A stretch of DNA of 64,000 bases from Lonicera japonica (GCA_021464415.1 CM038467.1:66717159-66781158), one strand, 5' to 3'. Shown: positions 1 through 11,372, counted from the stretch's first letter. Notes: a model not told the origin generated them from the letters alone. A program made the numbers and translations.

Positions 1-577
1 AAGCCACCCCATATGGTTGACAGTGAGCCTGACACTTAAATCTTAATGCTGAATGTTATATCTTAATTGAGGTTTAATACATAAAGCAAGATACTTGTGT
101 AGCAGTAGCATAAGTGACCTGATTTCTCCACCAAACCAAGAATATTTTCTTCTTATTTGAATTAGGGTTTATCTAAAACCCAAATATTGCAACAAAAATT
201 AGCCTGGGAATCAATGTACCAAAGCATTGTGTGCGAATCATTGTTCACCGACATTATTCACAAAACATTATTTGCCTAATAATATTCATTCACCTAGAAA
301 ACTAAGATGGGATTGTATGTGCATATAAATAAATATATTATAAAATATAAGAGACATGTTCGGCGGTGGAAAATGATGATCTTTCTAAATTCCTGAGGCC
401 AGATTGAATTGTATACAAGAAAACAATAAAATGAGAAGTGGAACTTGAGAGTCGTATTTCTCCCCCTCACCATATATAATACTCAATTAGGGTATACATC
501 ATAAAGAAAGATACTTGAAATACCTTCAAAACAAAAATTACATATATAGTAAACCTTATATTCATTTAAGAGTAAAA
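1..577. other. Non-coding flank, no gene seen
   Basis: AT-rich sequence without a supported coding region. The gypsy coding frame that runs in from the right stops resembling the family near 578-590, so the integrase and 3' LTR expected here are missing. Two short stretches around 60-110 and 490-520 look alike but are too diverged to name. Confidence 0.5.
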
Positions 578-820
578 CTACCTATCAAATTCCCCGGTCA
601 GTTCGTTGGCGACTAGCTGGGAGTCACAACGAATCGTCAAATCTTGAACCATGAGCTTTTTGGCGCTTTTCATGCCGATGATCAGTGCCTCATATTCAGC
701 TTCATTGTTGGAGGCCTTGAACCCCAATTGGATTGCCTGCTCGATGATTCCCCCTTCAAGGGTTTTAAACACTATGCCCACACTGGAACCTCCTGTCGTT
801 GATGATCCATCAATGCACAA
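578..820 (-). pseudogene. Archaeal-type RNase H (aRNH) domain of Tat gypsy element
   Basis: The open stretch starts with a CIDGSS block, continues with KASNNEAEYEALI and ends with RCDSQLVANELTGEF. These are the conserved acidic blocks of RNase HI: the D of IDGS, the E of NEAEYEAL and the D of CDSQL are the metal-binding positions, all still present. In Tat elements this domain follows the ordinary RNase H and precedes the integrase. Similarity ends right after the GEF block at about 580, giving the truncation point. It is a remnant, not a cellular RNase H gene. Confidence 0.8.
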
Positions 821-1026
821 TAGCCAAGAGGTCGGCTTTTCGGCTGATGGGAATTCTGCAACCTGCTTGTTATAACCATAATCCTTGTTCTGCCCAGAAT
901 CAACTCTTTTAGAGTCGCCGTCAGTCTGCCCCTAGCTGGGACTGGTAACTGGTTATCTGTTCTAGCTTCACTGATTCTTGTGAATTTGGCAATGAATTCG
1001 GCAAGAACTTGGTCTTTTATTAATGT

Positions 1027-1341
1027 TCATGGGACAAATTCAATGTGGAATCGGCCTAATTCAACAAACCACTTTTCCATTTTGCCTGAAAGATCGGCCT
1101 TTCTGAGAGTTGCCTTGATTGGACTGCTCATCAATACTTTGATGGGATGGGCGTCAAAGTAATGTCTCATCTTTCTTGACGCTGTGATTAGTGCTAGTAC
1201 AAGTTTTTCTAAAGGCAAATTATTTAATTCTAGCCCTATCAAACATTTACTAGTAAAATACATAGGTTTTTGATGATTTTCATGCTCTCTAATTAGGGCC
1301 GAACATACGGCCTGATCAGAGGAAGCCAAGTACATGTACAA
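1027..1341 (-). pseudogene. Gypsy reverse-transcriptase-linked RNase H fragment
   Basis: About 104 open codons with the typical blocks of the gypsy RNase H downstream of the RT: a LYLAxSD-like start (MYMYLASSDQAV), then PMYFTSK, LEKLVLALITASRKMRHYF and EKWFVELGRFHIEF. It would degrade the RNA strand of the RNA-DNA hybrid during reverse transcription. The ALITASRK and HYF blocks match the family closely. It is separated from the RT piece (ending near 1560) by about 220 bp with broken frames, so it is not translated as part of a working polyprotein. Confidence 0.8.
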
Positions 1342-1559
1342 TTGTTTTACGGGGCTCTGGGATAGATAAAGGGTGGGCTGCTTAAGTATGGTTTCAGCTC
1401 ATTTAGAGCTTTATTACAATCTGGATTCCAATCGAATTCTTTTGCTTTTTTCAATAATTTAAACAATGGCATGCATTTGTAAGAACATTTCAAAATAAAT
1501 ATGTTTAAGGCAGCAACCATACCAGTGAGCTTTTGTAGTTCTTTCAGGTTGGCCGGCTG

Positions 1560-2150
1560 CTAAACATACAGTATTGCCTGAACCTTTTTTGGGTTTGCCT
1601 CTATCCCTTTATGATTTACCATGAAACCCAAAAATTTTCCCGAGTTGACCCCAAAGGTACATTTTGATGTATTTAGTTTCATCCAATAGCGCCGAAGAAT
1701 GTCGAATGTTCTCCCTAAGTCCCGAACGTGTTCGGCCGCCAATTTTCTTTTTACCAACATATCATCGACGTAAACCTCAATGGACTTTCCGATCTCATCC
1801 CTAAACATCTTGGTTACTAGTCTCTGATGGGTGGCTCCTGCATTTTTCAACCCAAATAGCATGACTTTGTAGCAGTACAAGCCCATTGTGGTGATGAAAA
1901 TTGTGGACTCTTGATCAGGCCTGAATAGTGGGATCTAGTGATACCCCGAATATACATCCAAAAAATTGAACCTCTGGTGACCAGCCGCAGAGTCTACTAG
2001 TTGATATATTCTTGCCAGCGAAAAACTGTCCTTGGGGTAAGCTTTGTTCAGGTCTGTGAAGTCTACGCATACCCTCAATTTCCCATTCTTCTTCTTTACG
2101 ACAACCGAGTTGGAGATCCATTTAGGAAATTTAGTTTCTCGGATTGCCCC
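1560..2150 (-). pseudogene. Gypsy reverse transcriptase fragment
   Basis: The catalytic block YVDDMLVKRK is intact, preceded by PFGLKNAG-like sequence (MLFGLKNAGATHQRL) and followed by KCTFGVNSGKFLGFMV and GIEANPKKVQAI, all standard RT landmarks of Ty3/gypsy. Upstream in the same family order lie the VVVKKKNGKLRVCVDF and DLNKAYPKD blocks (about 2030-2110), and the SGYHQI block near 1935 reads as SGYH-stop-I, consistent with CAA or CAG changed to TAG. Frame changes separate the blocks. The enzyme is inactive by truncation although the YVDD residues remain. Confidence 0.85.
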
Positions 2151-2157
2151 AGCTTTA

Positions 2158-2537
2158 AGCAGTTTTTAGACCTCTTCTTTTACTACTGCTGCTTTTTCGG
2201 GGACTACTCGTTGGGGTTTTTGTTTCATGGGACTGATACTGGAATTTATGTGAAGCTTGTGGCACATTATCTCTGCTGGTATTCCTGGCATGTAGTACGG
2301 TTGCCACGCGAAGATGTTGATATTGGCCCTTAAGAACTCGGCTAGCTAGCAGTTTTTAAACCTCTTCTTTTACTGCTGCTGCTTTTTCGAGGGCTACTCG
2401 GCGGGGTTTTTGTTTCATGGGACTGATAGTGGGATTTATGTGAAGCTTGTGGCACATTATCTCTGCCGGTATTCCTGGTATGTCGTACGGTTGCCATGCG
2501 AAGATGTCGATATTGGCCCTCAAGAACTCGGCTAGCT
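2158..2537. repeat. 190-bp tandem duplication inside the gypsy pol region
   Basis: 2158-2347 and 2348-2537 are two head-to-tail copies with a period of 190 bp and a modest number of substitutions. Both begin AGCAGTTTTTA and end AACTCGGCTAGCT. 190 is not a multiple of three, so the duplication itself shifts the reading frame just upstream of the RT domain. Confidence 0.9.
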
Positions 2538-3055
2538 CGCCCTTCTTGTAAAAATTCAGACTGCTGTTGATTAAAAACTGTTTCTCTTCCTGTTCTGGAT
2601 TAAAAACCGTGGGAATTTGGATTAGGTCCTCAAAGACCTTTTCTTCAGGTCGCCCTCTGGCCCCACCATTTATGGGGCGACTTGCTTGTGGTTGCTATTG
2701 TCCAGTTTCTTTGCCTTTCCCCTTCTCCGAGGGTTCATGCTTCTCCTTGATCTCTTCCAACAATTTTTCTACTTTCTCGGCCAGGTTCACTTGCTCGGCC
2801 TTTGCGGACTCTTTCTTCTCAAACAATGACCCCTTGATTGCTAAATTGAAACAAAAATGTGCGTCCTCTTGCCTGCCCCTCACAACAACTAGCCCTTTGG
2901 GAGAAGGAAACTTTAATTTCTAATGAAAAGGTGAGGCGACGACTTTCATTTTCCCTAATCAATTTCGCCGGAGGAGGGCGTTGTATGGCGAGTCCACATT
3001 CATAACGACAAAATCCATGACATCCACCATCTCTCCACCCTAACCAGAATGTTTA

Positions 3056-3566
3056 TCACGCAGATTGGCCACATCGCATCCCCACTAAAAATATAAATCG
3101 GCGTGTTAACCAATCGAATGTTCTTTGGGGAGATAAACAGCCTAATTGATTGTAAGCCTTGAGGTACATTACCTCCGACGAGCTCCCTGGGTTTATCAGT
3201 ACCCTCTTGACGTCGAAATTTCCAATATTGACCGTTAAAACCAAAGCGTCATTGTGGGGGTATGTCCACTCCTTCTAAATCTTCCTCCCTAAAAGAGAGT
3301 TGGTACACCAAATTACTGTCCCTATTTCTCTTCGGCGGTGCCATTACAGTAAACACTACTTTGCTTGGGTGGGCTTTTGCCCAAAGCTGCGCCCGAGTCA
3401 ATCTAGCTCGCAAATAGCTTTTCGTTGCCTCAGTCTTGTCTGCGACCCCACGGATTGCTTCAATCACCCCAATTGCGGGTTTGTTTACGGGTATCACGGC
3501 CGTTTTCTCTTCAGCTTTGGCGTTTTTATTATTTTTGGCCTCAGTGGGCTTCACAAACTTGGCCAA
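3056..3566 (-). pseudogene. Gypsy protease and gag-pol linker, catalytic Asp lost
   Basis: Two frames on the minus strand join here. 3249-3566 gives a linker ending FREEDLEGVDIPP, the block that precedes the protease in Tat elements. 3056-3244 gives the protease, VLTVNIGNFDVKRVLI followed by NPGSSSEVMYLKAYNQLG. In the family the active site is D-x-GSS; here an N (AAC) replaces the D (GAC), so the protease is catalytically dead. The frames differ, so there is also a frameshift around 3245. No other function is suggested. Confidence 0.75.
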
Positions 3567-3719
3567 AAGGCCCTGTACAACAAGTCTTTTTAGAAATAAC
3601 TTCAGGATCCTGCAGTTTTTAGTTTTGTGACTGTGGTCCTAGTGGTAGGAACATTTTAAGTTAGAGTCCCTGGTGCTGGGGTTGCCACCCATCGGCTTGG
3701 GCCATTTGAAGAATTGTTC

Positions 3720-4190
3720 CTATTTGATTTCCCACATTATTTTGTGGATGGGCTTTGTAAAAACAGTGTTTATTCCTCTGAATGCCTCACCCTTCCTTGG
3801 CTCGTTCGAGCTTTCCCCTCGATTTTTCTTTGTACTGCTGTTGTCACGACGATCTCTGTTACTGCTTCTTTCTCTGTCCCTTTTATAGTTTGACCTATTG
3901 GCTGCCTTGTCGTCATCCTCTACACGTGAAAATTCGTCTGCCCTTGCTAAAAGATTATTGAAACTTTTCGGCAGCCTTCTAGTCAAGTCATTGTAAATGC
4001 CGTTACTATCCCATAGTAAACCGAACTTAAATGTATTGACGGTAAACCTTTTGTCACAGTCTTCCGCTTCTTGGAACAATGCTCAGTACCTTTGTGAGTA
4101 TTCCCTCAAACTTTCATTGAACTTTTTCTTCAGGTGAGTTAGGGCTTCCAGAAAGTGAATCTGGTTACTGAAAAGTGACCTTCATGTTAC
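3720..4190 (-). pseudogene. Gypsy gag fragment
   Basis: The 119-codon open stretch at 3720-4079 contains FKFGLLWDSNGIYNDLTRRL, then a FNNLLARADEFSRVEDDD block, which resembles the end of the retrotransposon gag domain (PF03732 family) where LARA and a following acidic helix are common. A basic, Arg/Asp/Ser-rich tail follows. Weaker gag-like codons continue right to about 4190 (LTHLKKKFNESLREYSQRY) with a stop between them. Most of the N-terminal gag is missing, which suggests an internal deletion between the primer-binding site and this block. Confidence 0.65.
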
Positions 4191-4195
4191 GATTT

Positions 4196-4213
4196 CCCAC
4201 AGATGGTGCCAAT
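4196..4213 (-). other. Primer-binding-site-like sequence of the gypsy element
   Basis: On the minus strand the sequence directly after the LTR end reads ATTGGCACCATCTGTGGG. Tat-type gypsy elements commonly have a very similar GGCGCC-TCTGTGGGA signal at this place. It fixes the LTR boundary at 4214. Confidence 0.6.
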
Positions 4214-4547
4214 TGTGGGTGGCATAAATCTAACCAAGGCCAAAATGAATTTGTAGGTGAGAGAATCGGCCTAGGACTGGTAGAATCCGTAATAGATACT
4301 AAAGGTGGCAGATGAACAGTAAATTTGCAAAATGGATGAGACAGGATTTTCAAGTTGTGGGGGTAGGTTCCTCCGGTGGCTCTTATTCCTAGTCCGGTAG
4401 TACGTCCTCCCTTAGTGTGTGATGGCGTTTCTGTTTTATCTCAAATGGTTATTTCATACATCACTTACAAGAGTTCTCTCTAAGAGAATATTTTTCTATC
4501 TTTTTTTGTCAAGAGAATCCCCCTTCTTTGAGCTATCCCCTTCTATT

Positions 4548-4577
4548 CACTACACCATTTCGCACTATTTGTAACGG
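4548..4577 (+). repeat. CACTA left terminal inverted repeat
   Basis: About 30 bp starting CACTACACCA and ending TTTGTAACGG. It matches the complement of 22541-22570 at the first ten bases and in the last ten except one. Confidence 0.88.
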
Positions 4578-5887
4578 ACATATTTTAGGGTTTGTAATGG
4601 ACTAAAACTGTTGCTGAGGTGTAACGGACTAAGTACATTACTGAGGTCAAATATTCGTTACTAAAGTAAATAATATTGTTTTATTCCTCTTTTAAATAAA
4701 TAATGCACCACAATTTTTTTGTGTGACGCTTAAAACGTTACTTCATCCGTTACTAAGGATAAATGAAAAATGAAAAATGATAAATGAAAACGATTGAAAA
4801 TTTTCATTTCTCCGCTCAATTTTTCACTAAAAAATGAAAATCCCACCATTCTTTTCATTTCATCCCTGAAAGCACTCAAAGACACTCGTATGCTCAAAGC
4901 CTTAACTCTCATGGCCGTTCATCCTCTCCACAAGCCCTAACTCTCACCACCTTCATCCCTGCCATTCAACTCCTCCGTTCATCTCCACTCATTTCTCTCT
5001 CTACCATCATACTCCAAGCTGCTCTCTCACAATCTCATGTCTTTCTCTATCTCCGCCAGTGACCCGTTGTCTATCTCCACGGTCGCTGCCCGTCTATCTC
5101 CACCGTCGCTGCTGGTCCATCTTCACTACCGTCGGTCCATACTCCAAGCTTCAATAGGTAAATCTTAAACCTTATGATTTAATTTTAGAAACTTGATTTG
5201 ATTTTTCTTTTTTGTGGGTCTGATTGTAAATTGGGGAAACTTGATTTGATACCATAAATGGGATCTTGATTGCTTTTGTCATTAAAATAAGTCCTAACAA
5301 CAAAGAATTGCATGTATATGTAATTATTTCAAGGTATGACTTTTGCAATTGAAAAGTATATTTCTAGTGTTAATGTTAATTTTCTTTTTTTTGGGGAAGT
5401 TCAAATTTTGTGTTGATTGAGCTTCATGTTGATTGGTTTTTGAGCAAAAGATAACGCGTTCTAATCTTGTTTGTTTAAGCGTGGTCCTTAAATTGCTTGA
5501 GTAGTGACCTCAGCTATGCATTGTTATATTTGGCCCAATCTAGAACTGTATCGTAACACTGTTGTTGCTATCCCTCCCTCTCTCCCTATCTTTGTGGTCT
5601 GTGGTGACATTCTAAATGAATTATATAACTAAGGTTACCAGTTGAAAAATAGGTAATCAGGTATAAGCACTGAATAGGCAAGTAGCTTGTGTTTATGTTG
5701 TCTTATCTCAGTTTTTACCAGATGCACCCGAGGCGGGTTTTACTTTGGAAAACCCAAACCCGTGCCAATTAAAAAAGGACCGGCCCCAAACTTGCCCCAT
5801 GTGGGTTGGGCCAGGAAATTTTTCTATCCCTATGGTAACCTTGATGACGGGTAAAGATCTAAGTTGATTGTAAAGTAAGTTCAACCA
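4578..5887 (+). other. CACTA subterminal repeats and non-coding leader-like region
   Basis: 4578-4740 holds the GTAACGGA-type subterminal repeats. 4900-5157 is pyrimidine- and C-rich, with repeated CTATCTCCACCGTCGCTGC-like blocks, and ends CTTCAATAG followed by GTAAATC, which could be a leader exon with a 5' splice site. No convincing long open frame is present. 5158-5887 is AT-rich intron-like sequence that leads into the first TSR1-like exon. Confidence 0.4.
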
Positions 5888-6618
5888 TTGACTTTGTCGG
5901 TTGCTTGGATCATGGAGGATTCAGATGTGGGTGATTCTGATAATGAGAATGAAGATGAAGATGGTATGGTGCTAGGTGGAACAGAGACTAGTTTCTTTGG
6001 CCAAGTGGGCAGTGAAAAATCAGACCTTGATAATAATCAGGCTTCTCTTAACTTGAGAGATTCAAATGAAGAAACAGAAGCTGATTCCATGATGATGGTG
6101 AGTATTTGATGAAGAAGCAAACAATTAAATGCTTCTTCTAAACTGATGGACTTTCTAGTATTTACAATGTTCTGCATTTTTTAATACCCCAAATTTTACG
6201 CTGTTTTGTTATGATGTTTGTGACCCTCTTATCTACGATAAATTGGTATGCTTTGTTATCTTAAGGAGTCCAATCAACTATTGAAATATATCAAGGAAAA
6301 GGAAGCCCATTTTCATTAGTAGAAAAGGATATCGAGTTTAGTTTATTTATGATGTAATGTGTTAGGACCTCTACATTTGTCCCCTCTGTTTCTCCTTTCT
6401 TTCATTAGTAACATAATTATTTTATCTAAAAAATGCAGTATATTCTCTATATATTGAAATGCTTGTCAAAAAAAGGAAACACAAGACACAAGACACAATA
6501 TATATATATATATATATCATAAACTGCTACTTTGCATTGTAGGAAGGTGAGAACTTGACAAATGAGCAGATAGAGGATGAGATTCGGAAAATAAAAGATG
6601 CACACGCAGAAGACAAAG
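5888..6618 (+). pseudogene. TSR1: Captured TSR1-like exons, first part
   Basis: Two exons with clean splice sites. 5888-6097 encodes a VAWIMEDSDVGDSDNENEDE acidic block and later SLNLRDSNEE, ending at ATG|GTGAGT. 6543-6618 follows TTGTAG and encodes LTNEQIEDEIRKIKDAHAED, ending at AAAG|GTGTCT. The acidic block followed by a Q-I-x-D-E-I-K-K-I-K helix is what I know from the middle of the 40S ribosome-biogenesis protein TSR1, a GTPase-like pre-rRNA processing factor of the BMS1 family. The coding phase runs on to the exon at 20366. The N-terminal GTPase-like part of TSR1 is absent, so this is a transduplicated fragment inside a CACTA element, not the functional gene. The true 5' end of the first exon is uncertain. 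Confidence 0.78.
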
Positions 6619-7893
6619 GTGTCTCTTTTTTCTCAGATTTATAAAATTATTGTTTTTCTGAAATCACAAATAACTTTGTAGCAGAAGAATGTGTAAATTT
6701 TTGTTCAGATTTAGTTTTTTAGTTAATTTATGCTACCATGAGGAAGTAAAAGCACACTCAAACCCCCCCCCCCCCAACCCCAGGGGGAGTCTGTAGTGTA
6801 ATAGGTAGTCCTTGGCTTATATGATGGTTCAATGAATCTAAATAAAACAACTTGTCATAGCTCTATTTGATGAGAACTTGTGGTGTTACGGTCCAAAAAT
6901 ACTACCATTCAGGATCATTTGGTTCAGATATAAGACCCTTTGGTTCAGATGTAGTATAACTTTGCATAAGTTTTTGCAAGTCAATCACAGATGATGGAAT
7001 CATCAAATATTTGACCTTTTAAACTGTCACATTCCCCTGACTTTTCATCTTTCCTCCAGACCTCAATGGATGGTTTAACCAAAACTAGAGAAAAAGCGGT
7101 GTTGGCTTCTTGGACTGTAGTTGAGTGCAGTATAATGTGGAAATCCAGTAATAAAAGTAGAACTGCTGGGCTCATATAATATGCTTTCTAATGGGAGTAT
7201 ACTGCCAAACCTTTTTATTTCCTGAGAATTTTATAAAACAGGTTTCTTTACAAGGGCCTAAACAAGTTTTTGGGAATTATATGGCCATGGTTGATTTTTT
7301 GTTTTCACTTGCGTTTTATATTATGATCCCTACTTTCTTTTTACCTCATCTGCACTATGAGTCCTCATATAAAACTACCTTGCTCTATTTTTGACATCGA
7401 TCTTTAGACAAACTTTTAAGCAATAACCCCTTTTTTGAGTCTCAGCAATTAGAGGTTATATGTGAAGACCATGCCTTAACTTACTAAAGAATCTATATAA
7501 TAAGGGTGCAAGGTTTTTGAATTCTAAAATGTATGTCTTTTATAAAATATTGTGTGGCCAAAATTTGATCAAATTAAATTGTGTGGTTGAGATGAAATAA
7601 AAACCAAAAAACTCCCGCTTCTCTCTCCTACTTTACTAAAAAAACAAAAAAAAAATATCTCTCTCAACTCCCAAGAAACTTTCGCCTCTCTCTCTCACTT
7701 TCCACTTTCTTTTCTTCTCTGCTTCAACCTTCATGTGCGCTCTCTCTCTCTAACTCTAAAATATTACTTCTAGATTTTTGGTTGATTTGTGTTAGATTTT
7801 TGGTTAATTTGTGTACGATTTAGCCATATGGGTCTTTCCTTGATCATAGCGTCCACATTTGGGTATACATGGTGAAGGTTTTCATCTTCCCAA

Positions 7894-8419
7894 TGTTATG
7901 AAATTGGTGAATGAAAGCTCACACACAACTAAAGTAAAATTGAGAAAATGAAGAAAAATGAACACAAAGAATTTACGTGAAAAACCTCCAAATAAATTGA
8001 AGGAAAAACCACGGGCAAATGACGGAGGATTTTATTTATAAAATGGGATACAACACCTTCTCTCTAAATATAAGGAGAGAACAATTACACTCTCTCTTAA
8101 TTTAGGAGAAACAATAACCTCTCTCTAGACCTCTCTTTTCCAAGCTTTGTTAATTCTTGGCTTGATGATGAAATGGAGTAACATGGGGAGGTTTTTATAG
8201 TAGTTACAAAATACATCCAATGGTCCACATTCAATCTCACCAACCATGATCCAAGGGCTCCTATTATTCTCACCTAACACGCATGATGTAAGCGATGACA
8301 ACATCTTGATGTAGGCAATGACATTGTCACGATGTAAGCAATGACATAGTTGATGCACGATGCAGGCGATGACATAGTTGATGCACAATGACAATTGTTA
8401 TTTTTCTACTACCTCAACA
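7894..8419. mobile_element. Solo LTR, 526 bp, TSD CCCAA
   Basis: The stretch begins TGTTATGAAATTGG and ends CTACCTCAACA, giving TG...CA ends with TGTT/AACA inverted termini. It is flanked by a perfect 5-bp duplication CCCAA at 7889-7893 and 8420-8424. No internal retroviral genes are present, so this is a solo LTR left by recombination. Near its right end (about 8283-8390) it contains four imperfect repeats of a GATGTAAGCAATGACA unit. The minus-strand open frame across it is not a gene. Confidence 0.85.
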
Positions 8420-8522
8420 CCCAATACTACAAAGTGTCAAGTGTTTGTGATTTTGCATTAGATGTCAGCTCATTGATTTTGGGTATACATGGTGATTATT
8501 ATTGATTAACGATACTCATTAG

Positions 8523-8813
8523 ATGTCGGCTCCAAATTCTCCACCTTCTTCTGCTGTTCCACCAGCATCCGCCACTTCCTCAGCGCCTTTACCATTGTCT
8601 CCTCCACCTTCCGCTACTTCGCCCCCACCTCAGTCCATTCCAACAGACCCTTCTCCAGCCACACCATCACAACCACCCCCTGTGGCTTCAACACCTCTTC
8701 CTACAACATCATCATCTCCTCCAGCTAATGCCCCACCTCCATCTTCTAATTCTCCACTGCCACCATCGGCAATTCCCCCACCGCCTCCATCACCTAATAC
8801 TTCATCTAGATAA
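8523..8813 (+). pseudogene. Proline-rich fragment resembling the N-terminus of PERK receptor kinases
   Basis: 96 codons from ATG to TAA, almost all Pro, Ser, Ala and Thr, with repeated SPPP, PPPP and SPPS clusters. This composition and the MSAPNSPPSS start resemble the extracellular, extensin-like N-terminus of plant proline-rich receptor kinases (PERK). The transmembrane and kinase parts are absent; the sequence after the stop is a CT/TA microsatellite. It lies in the 5' part of the Helitron, where captured host fragments are common. A short GGGTATACATGGTGA motif occurs both before the solo LTR (about 7861) and before this ORF (about 8479). An arabinogalactan or extensin gene fragment is an alternative. 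Confidence 0.5.
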
Positions 8814-9404
8814 AACTCTCTCTCTAAATATATATATATATATATAGATATAAACGCACACTCCTGTTCCTCTTTTTATTTCAGCAATTAGACCCTTTTT
8901 TGATTGCCCCTTTTGATTACTCCATCGGCAATTAGACCCTTTTTTTCCCTTCAATTTCCTTTCCTTGTACACAATAAAACCACATTTTCTCCCTTCTTTA
9001 ATCTAATATTTACTCTGTACGTGGTTTATCAATTTCTGTTTATTTATTTTTTTATATATTTTTAAAAAGTTTAAGAAATGAATAAAAAATGAAGATTAAA
9101 TTTTTTTGTAAAATTTTAAAAATAATGTATTATATACAAAGTAAATTTAAAAATAATTTTAAAAAATTATATTTAAAACTCCGGTAAGACCTTACAATCT
9201 CTACAGGAAGAAAATGATTTTTTTTAAATATTAAAAAGTTAGAAAATCTACATTTATTTTCGATGAGGTCCAAGCCCAAACTTTCCCTTGCAACAGTGAC
9301 GGGTCAAACCACAAAAAATATCTGGAGCCTATTAACTACTCCCTTTGTCTCCCTCTCTAAATTTGGATGATGTTGGTGATACTGTTGCATGAATTCTTCT
9401 TGAT

Positions 9405-9830
9405 TTTCCTTCCTGCCAATCAGCCCCAGTAAGTACCCCTCAATTTGAACTCAAATTTGATATTGGGGTGGTTTATGAAACTTAGAATTTTGAGTTTTAA
9501 TGTTGGTTGAGTTTAATTCAGTGTTAATGCAGTGTTAAGTGGAATGGTGGTAATTATAATGACCAATTCTCAAATGGGTGTTTCCTGTATTGAAAGAAAT
9601 GTAATTTGGGCATCAAATTATAGGCATAATAATAAATATTCATCTGGGTTTGTGATTTATCAAAGACCCATTTTTGGTTTGGCCTTAAAGAGGAATAATG
9701 TGAAGTGGAACCAGGTTTTGAGTTCAAGAGCATTGAATTGTGGGGCAATTAGTGTTTTGTCGAAAGGGGAATCTAGCTCTGTTTGTTTCTTTGTAAAGTG
9801 GGTTTGTTTAATTTGTATTAAAAGTGGGAT
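9405..9830 (+). pseudogene. Possible captured exon fragment of unknown gene
   Basis: The plus frame from about 9532 is open for 112 codons and has protein-like composition in its middle (SGFVIYQRPIFGLALKR, LSSRALNCGAISVLSKG), with GC content above its surroundings. The basic, Ser-rich character would fit an organelle-targeting N-terminus, but I do not recognise the protein. It sits between the proline-rich fragment and the Helitron gene, so a captured host exon is the simplest reading. It could also be a chance ORF. Confidence 0.3.
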
Positions 9831-9902
9831 ATTGAATATACACATATGCATATGTATATTCAAAAATTAAATGGGTTTGTTTCTTGGTAAAGTAGGATAT
9901 TG

Positions 9903-10140
9903 AATATACCGAGTGACATAAATACACAACTGAGCATAATAGCGTGTAATCAAAAACATATTTTGTATACAACCTATATAACTATCAACCATGGGGTATA
10001 TTTAACCAGATCAGATTGAGGTGGTTTTTAATTAAAAAACTCGAAGTGCCTCCATTTATGATATGCTTAAATTCAAACCCGTTTTATCAATTCATTAAGG
10101 TCGGGATGGGTTAATAATCATTTACCAATATATAAAAAAA
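9903..10140. repeat. Dispersed repeat, first of three copies within the Helitron
   Basis: A block with AACTATCAACCATGG, AAACTCGAA, TTATGATATGCTTAAATTC and CATTTACCAATATAT recurs, diverged, at about 12855-13080 and 13750-14010. The copies lie on the same strand. The family is unknown. 10196-10310 also contains two copies of a roughly 66-bp unit with GGTAGTAACATTGGTTTACA-like sequence. Confidence 0.55.
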
Positions 10141-11372
10141 TTAATGTCCCATTATAGTTACAATGACGTTATAAATTTATAAATTTTAATTATAAACAGA
10201 TGTCACCATTAGTAGTAACACTGATTTACAAAAGTAATGTGTTTTAAATTTAATTGTAAATATACAGTACCATTGGTAGTAACATTGGTTTACAAAAATA
10301 ATATATTTTTTTTAAATAAAATAAAATAAACTATTTAAGTTTGTAAAAGATTAAATAAAAACATATATTTTTAAACTAAAGAAAGAATTATATTTGAATG
10401 TAATTATATGAAGAATAAATATGTTTAAAGAGAGAAAGGTGGGTTATAATAGGTATGGATTTTATTTTATAGGTATAGATTAATAAATACTAAATATGAA
10501 AATTTTATTAATTTTTAGTTTTTGTATTTAAAGTTAATTTTTTTTTAAATTAATGAGAGAGAAAAGTGGGGGAGAGTGATTGGTAGAATATTAGAGAGAT
10601 AAAAAAATGTTTAGTTTTTTGATTTGATATCCTAAAAGTACATCTAAGGATTCAATATTTTTGTGTTATTTGTAAATAAATTTTGGCCATTAGTGTAGTG
10701 ATGTAATGTTCTTCGGAAAAAAATTCGCATTCAAAGGCTAGCATTTTATGTATATTTTTTGAACAAATCTAAGCCATTGATTAGATAATTGAATGATGTG
10801 ACCTTTTCTTCCCTTATAATATAGATTGAAAGTACTTTTAGTTATGATAAATATACTTTTAGTTTAATTGTGCACAAAACATAAGCTACCAATAATAAGC
10901 CAAATTAAGGAATTTTGTTTTCGTATATTTGGAATCATTTTTTCTCATATCAAATTGACAATAAGACGGAGGGAATATTAGTGTTTTAGTTAATTGTTTA
11001 TTGATTTTGTTAAAGAGTGGTTTGTTGATCTCCATTTGATTTACTTTCCACACTTTTTTTTATAAAGTTTGTTTTCACATTGCAAATACTCGATATTCAA
11101 GCTTCCAAGGGAGGATTTCTGTTTTAATTTAGTTTTGGTATTTCATTTTGTTTAGAGTATTACATTAGCATTTGCTTACTGATGAATTAATGCACTTGGC
11201 TACTACCATCCATTATGCGTTTGTATTTAATTATATTCCTTTGTGTTTTAAATGGGACAGTTGATAATGAATATCCATTTACGATGGAAAATACAACGTC
11301 GATGCCCTGAAATACAATATAACAAGTACGCCACCAACCTCTTACAATGGGGATTACGTCGTCAACGAATAT
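10141..11372. other. AT-rich non-coding part of the Helitron
   Basis: No coding region is supported. On the minus strand a TCTATATTATAAGGG motif preceded by A ends at 10825 and resembles a second Helitron 5' terminus in reverse orientation, but no matching 3' end was found. Confidence 0.4.

Larger units (their letters stand above)
578..4213 (-). mobile_element. Ty3/gypsy (Tat-type) internal region, truncated and decayed
   Basis: Read on the minus strand, the pieces follow gypsy order: primer-binding-like site, gag, protease, reverse transcriptase, RNase H and then a second RNase H. The second, archaeal-type RNase H after the normal one is a known mark of the Tat lineage. The frame is broken by frameshifts, stops and a 190-bp tandem duplication. 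No integrase and no 3' LTR follow, so only the 5' part survives here. The matching 5' LTR lies to the right and is split by a CACTA element. Not autonomous. Confidence 0.85.

Noticed and set aside
2001..2333. 110-codon plus-strand ORF
   Set aside because: Antisense shadow of gypsy RT and of the 190-bp duplication.
8125..8394. 89-codon minus-strand ORF
   Set aside because: Lies in the solo LTR and is produced by its short tandem repeats.
10780..10826. Helitron 5'-like end on the minus strand (TCTATATTATAAGGG)
   Set aside because: No hairpin and CTRR partner end found to the left; kept only as a note.
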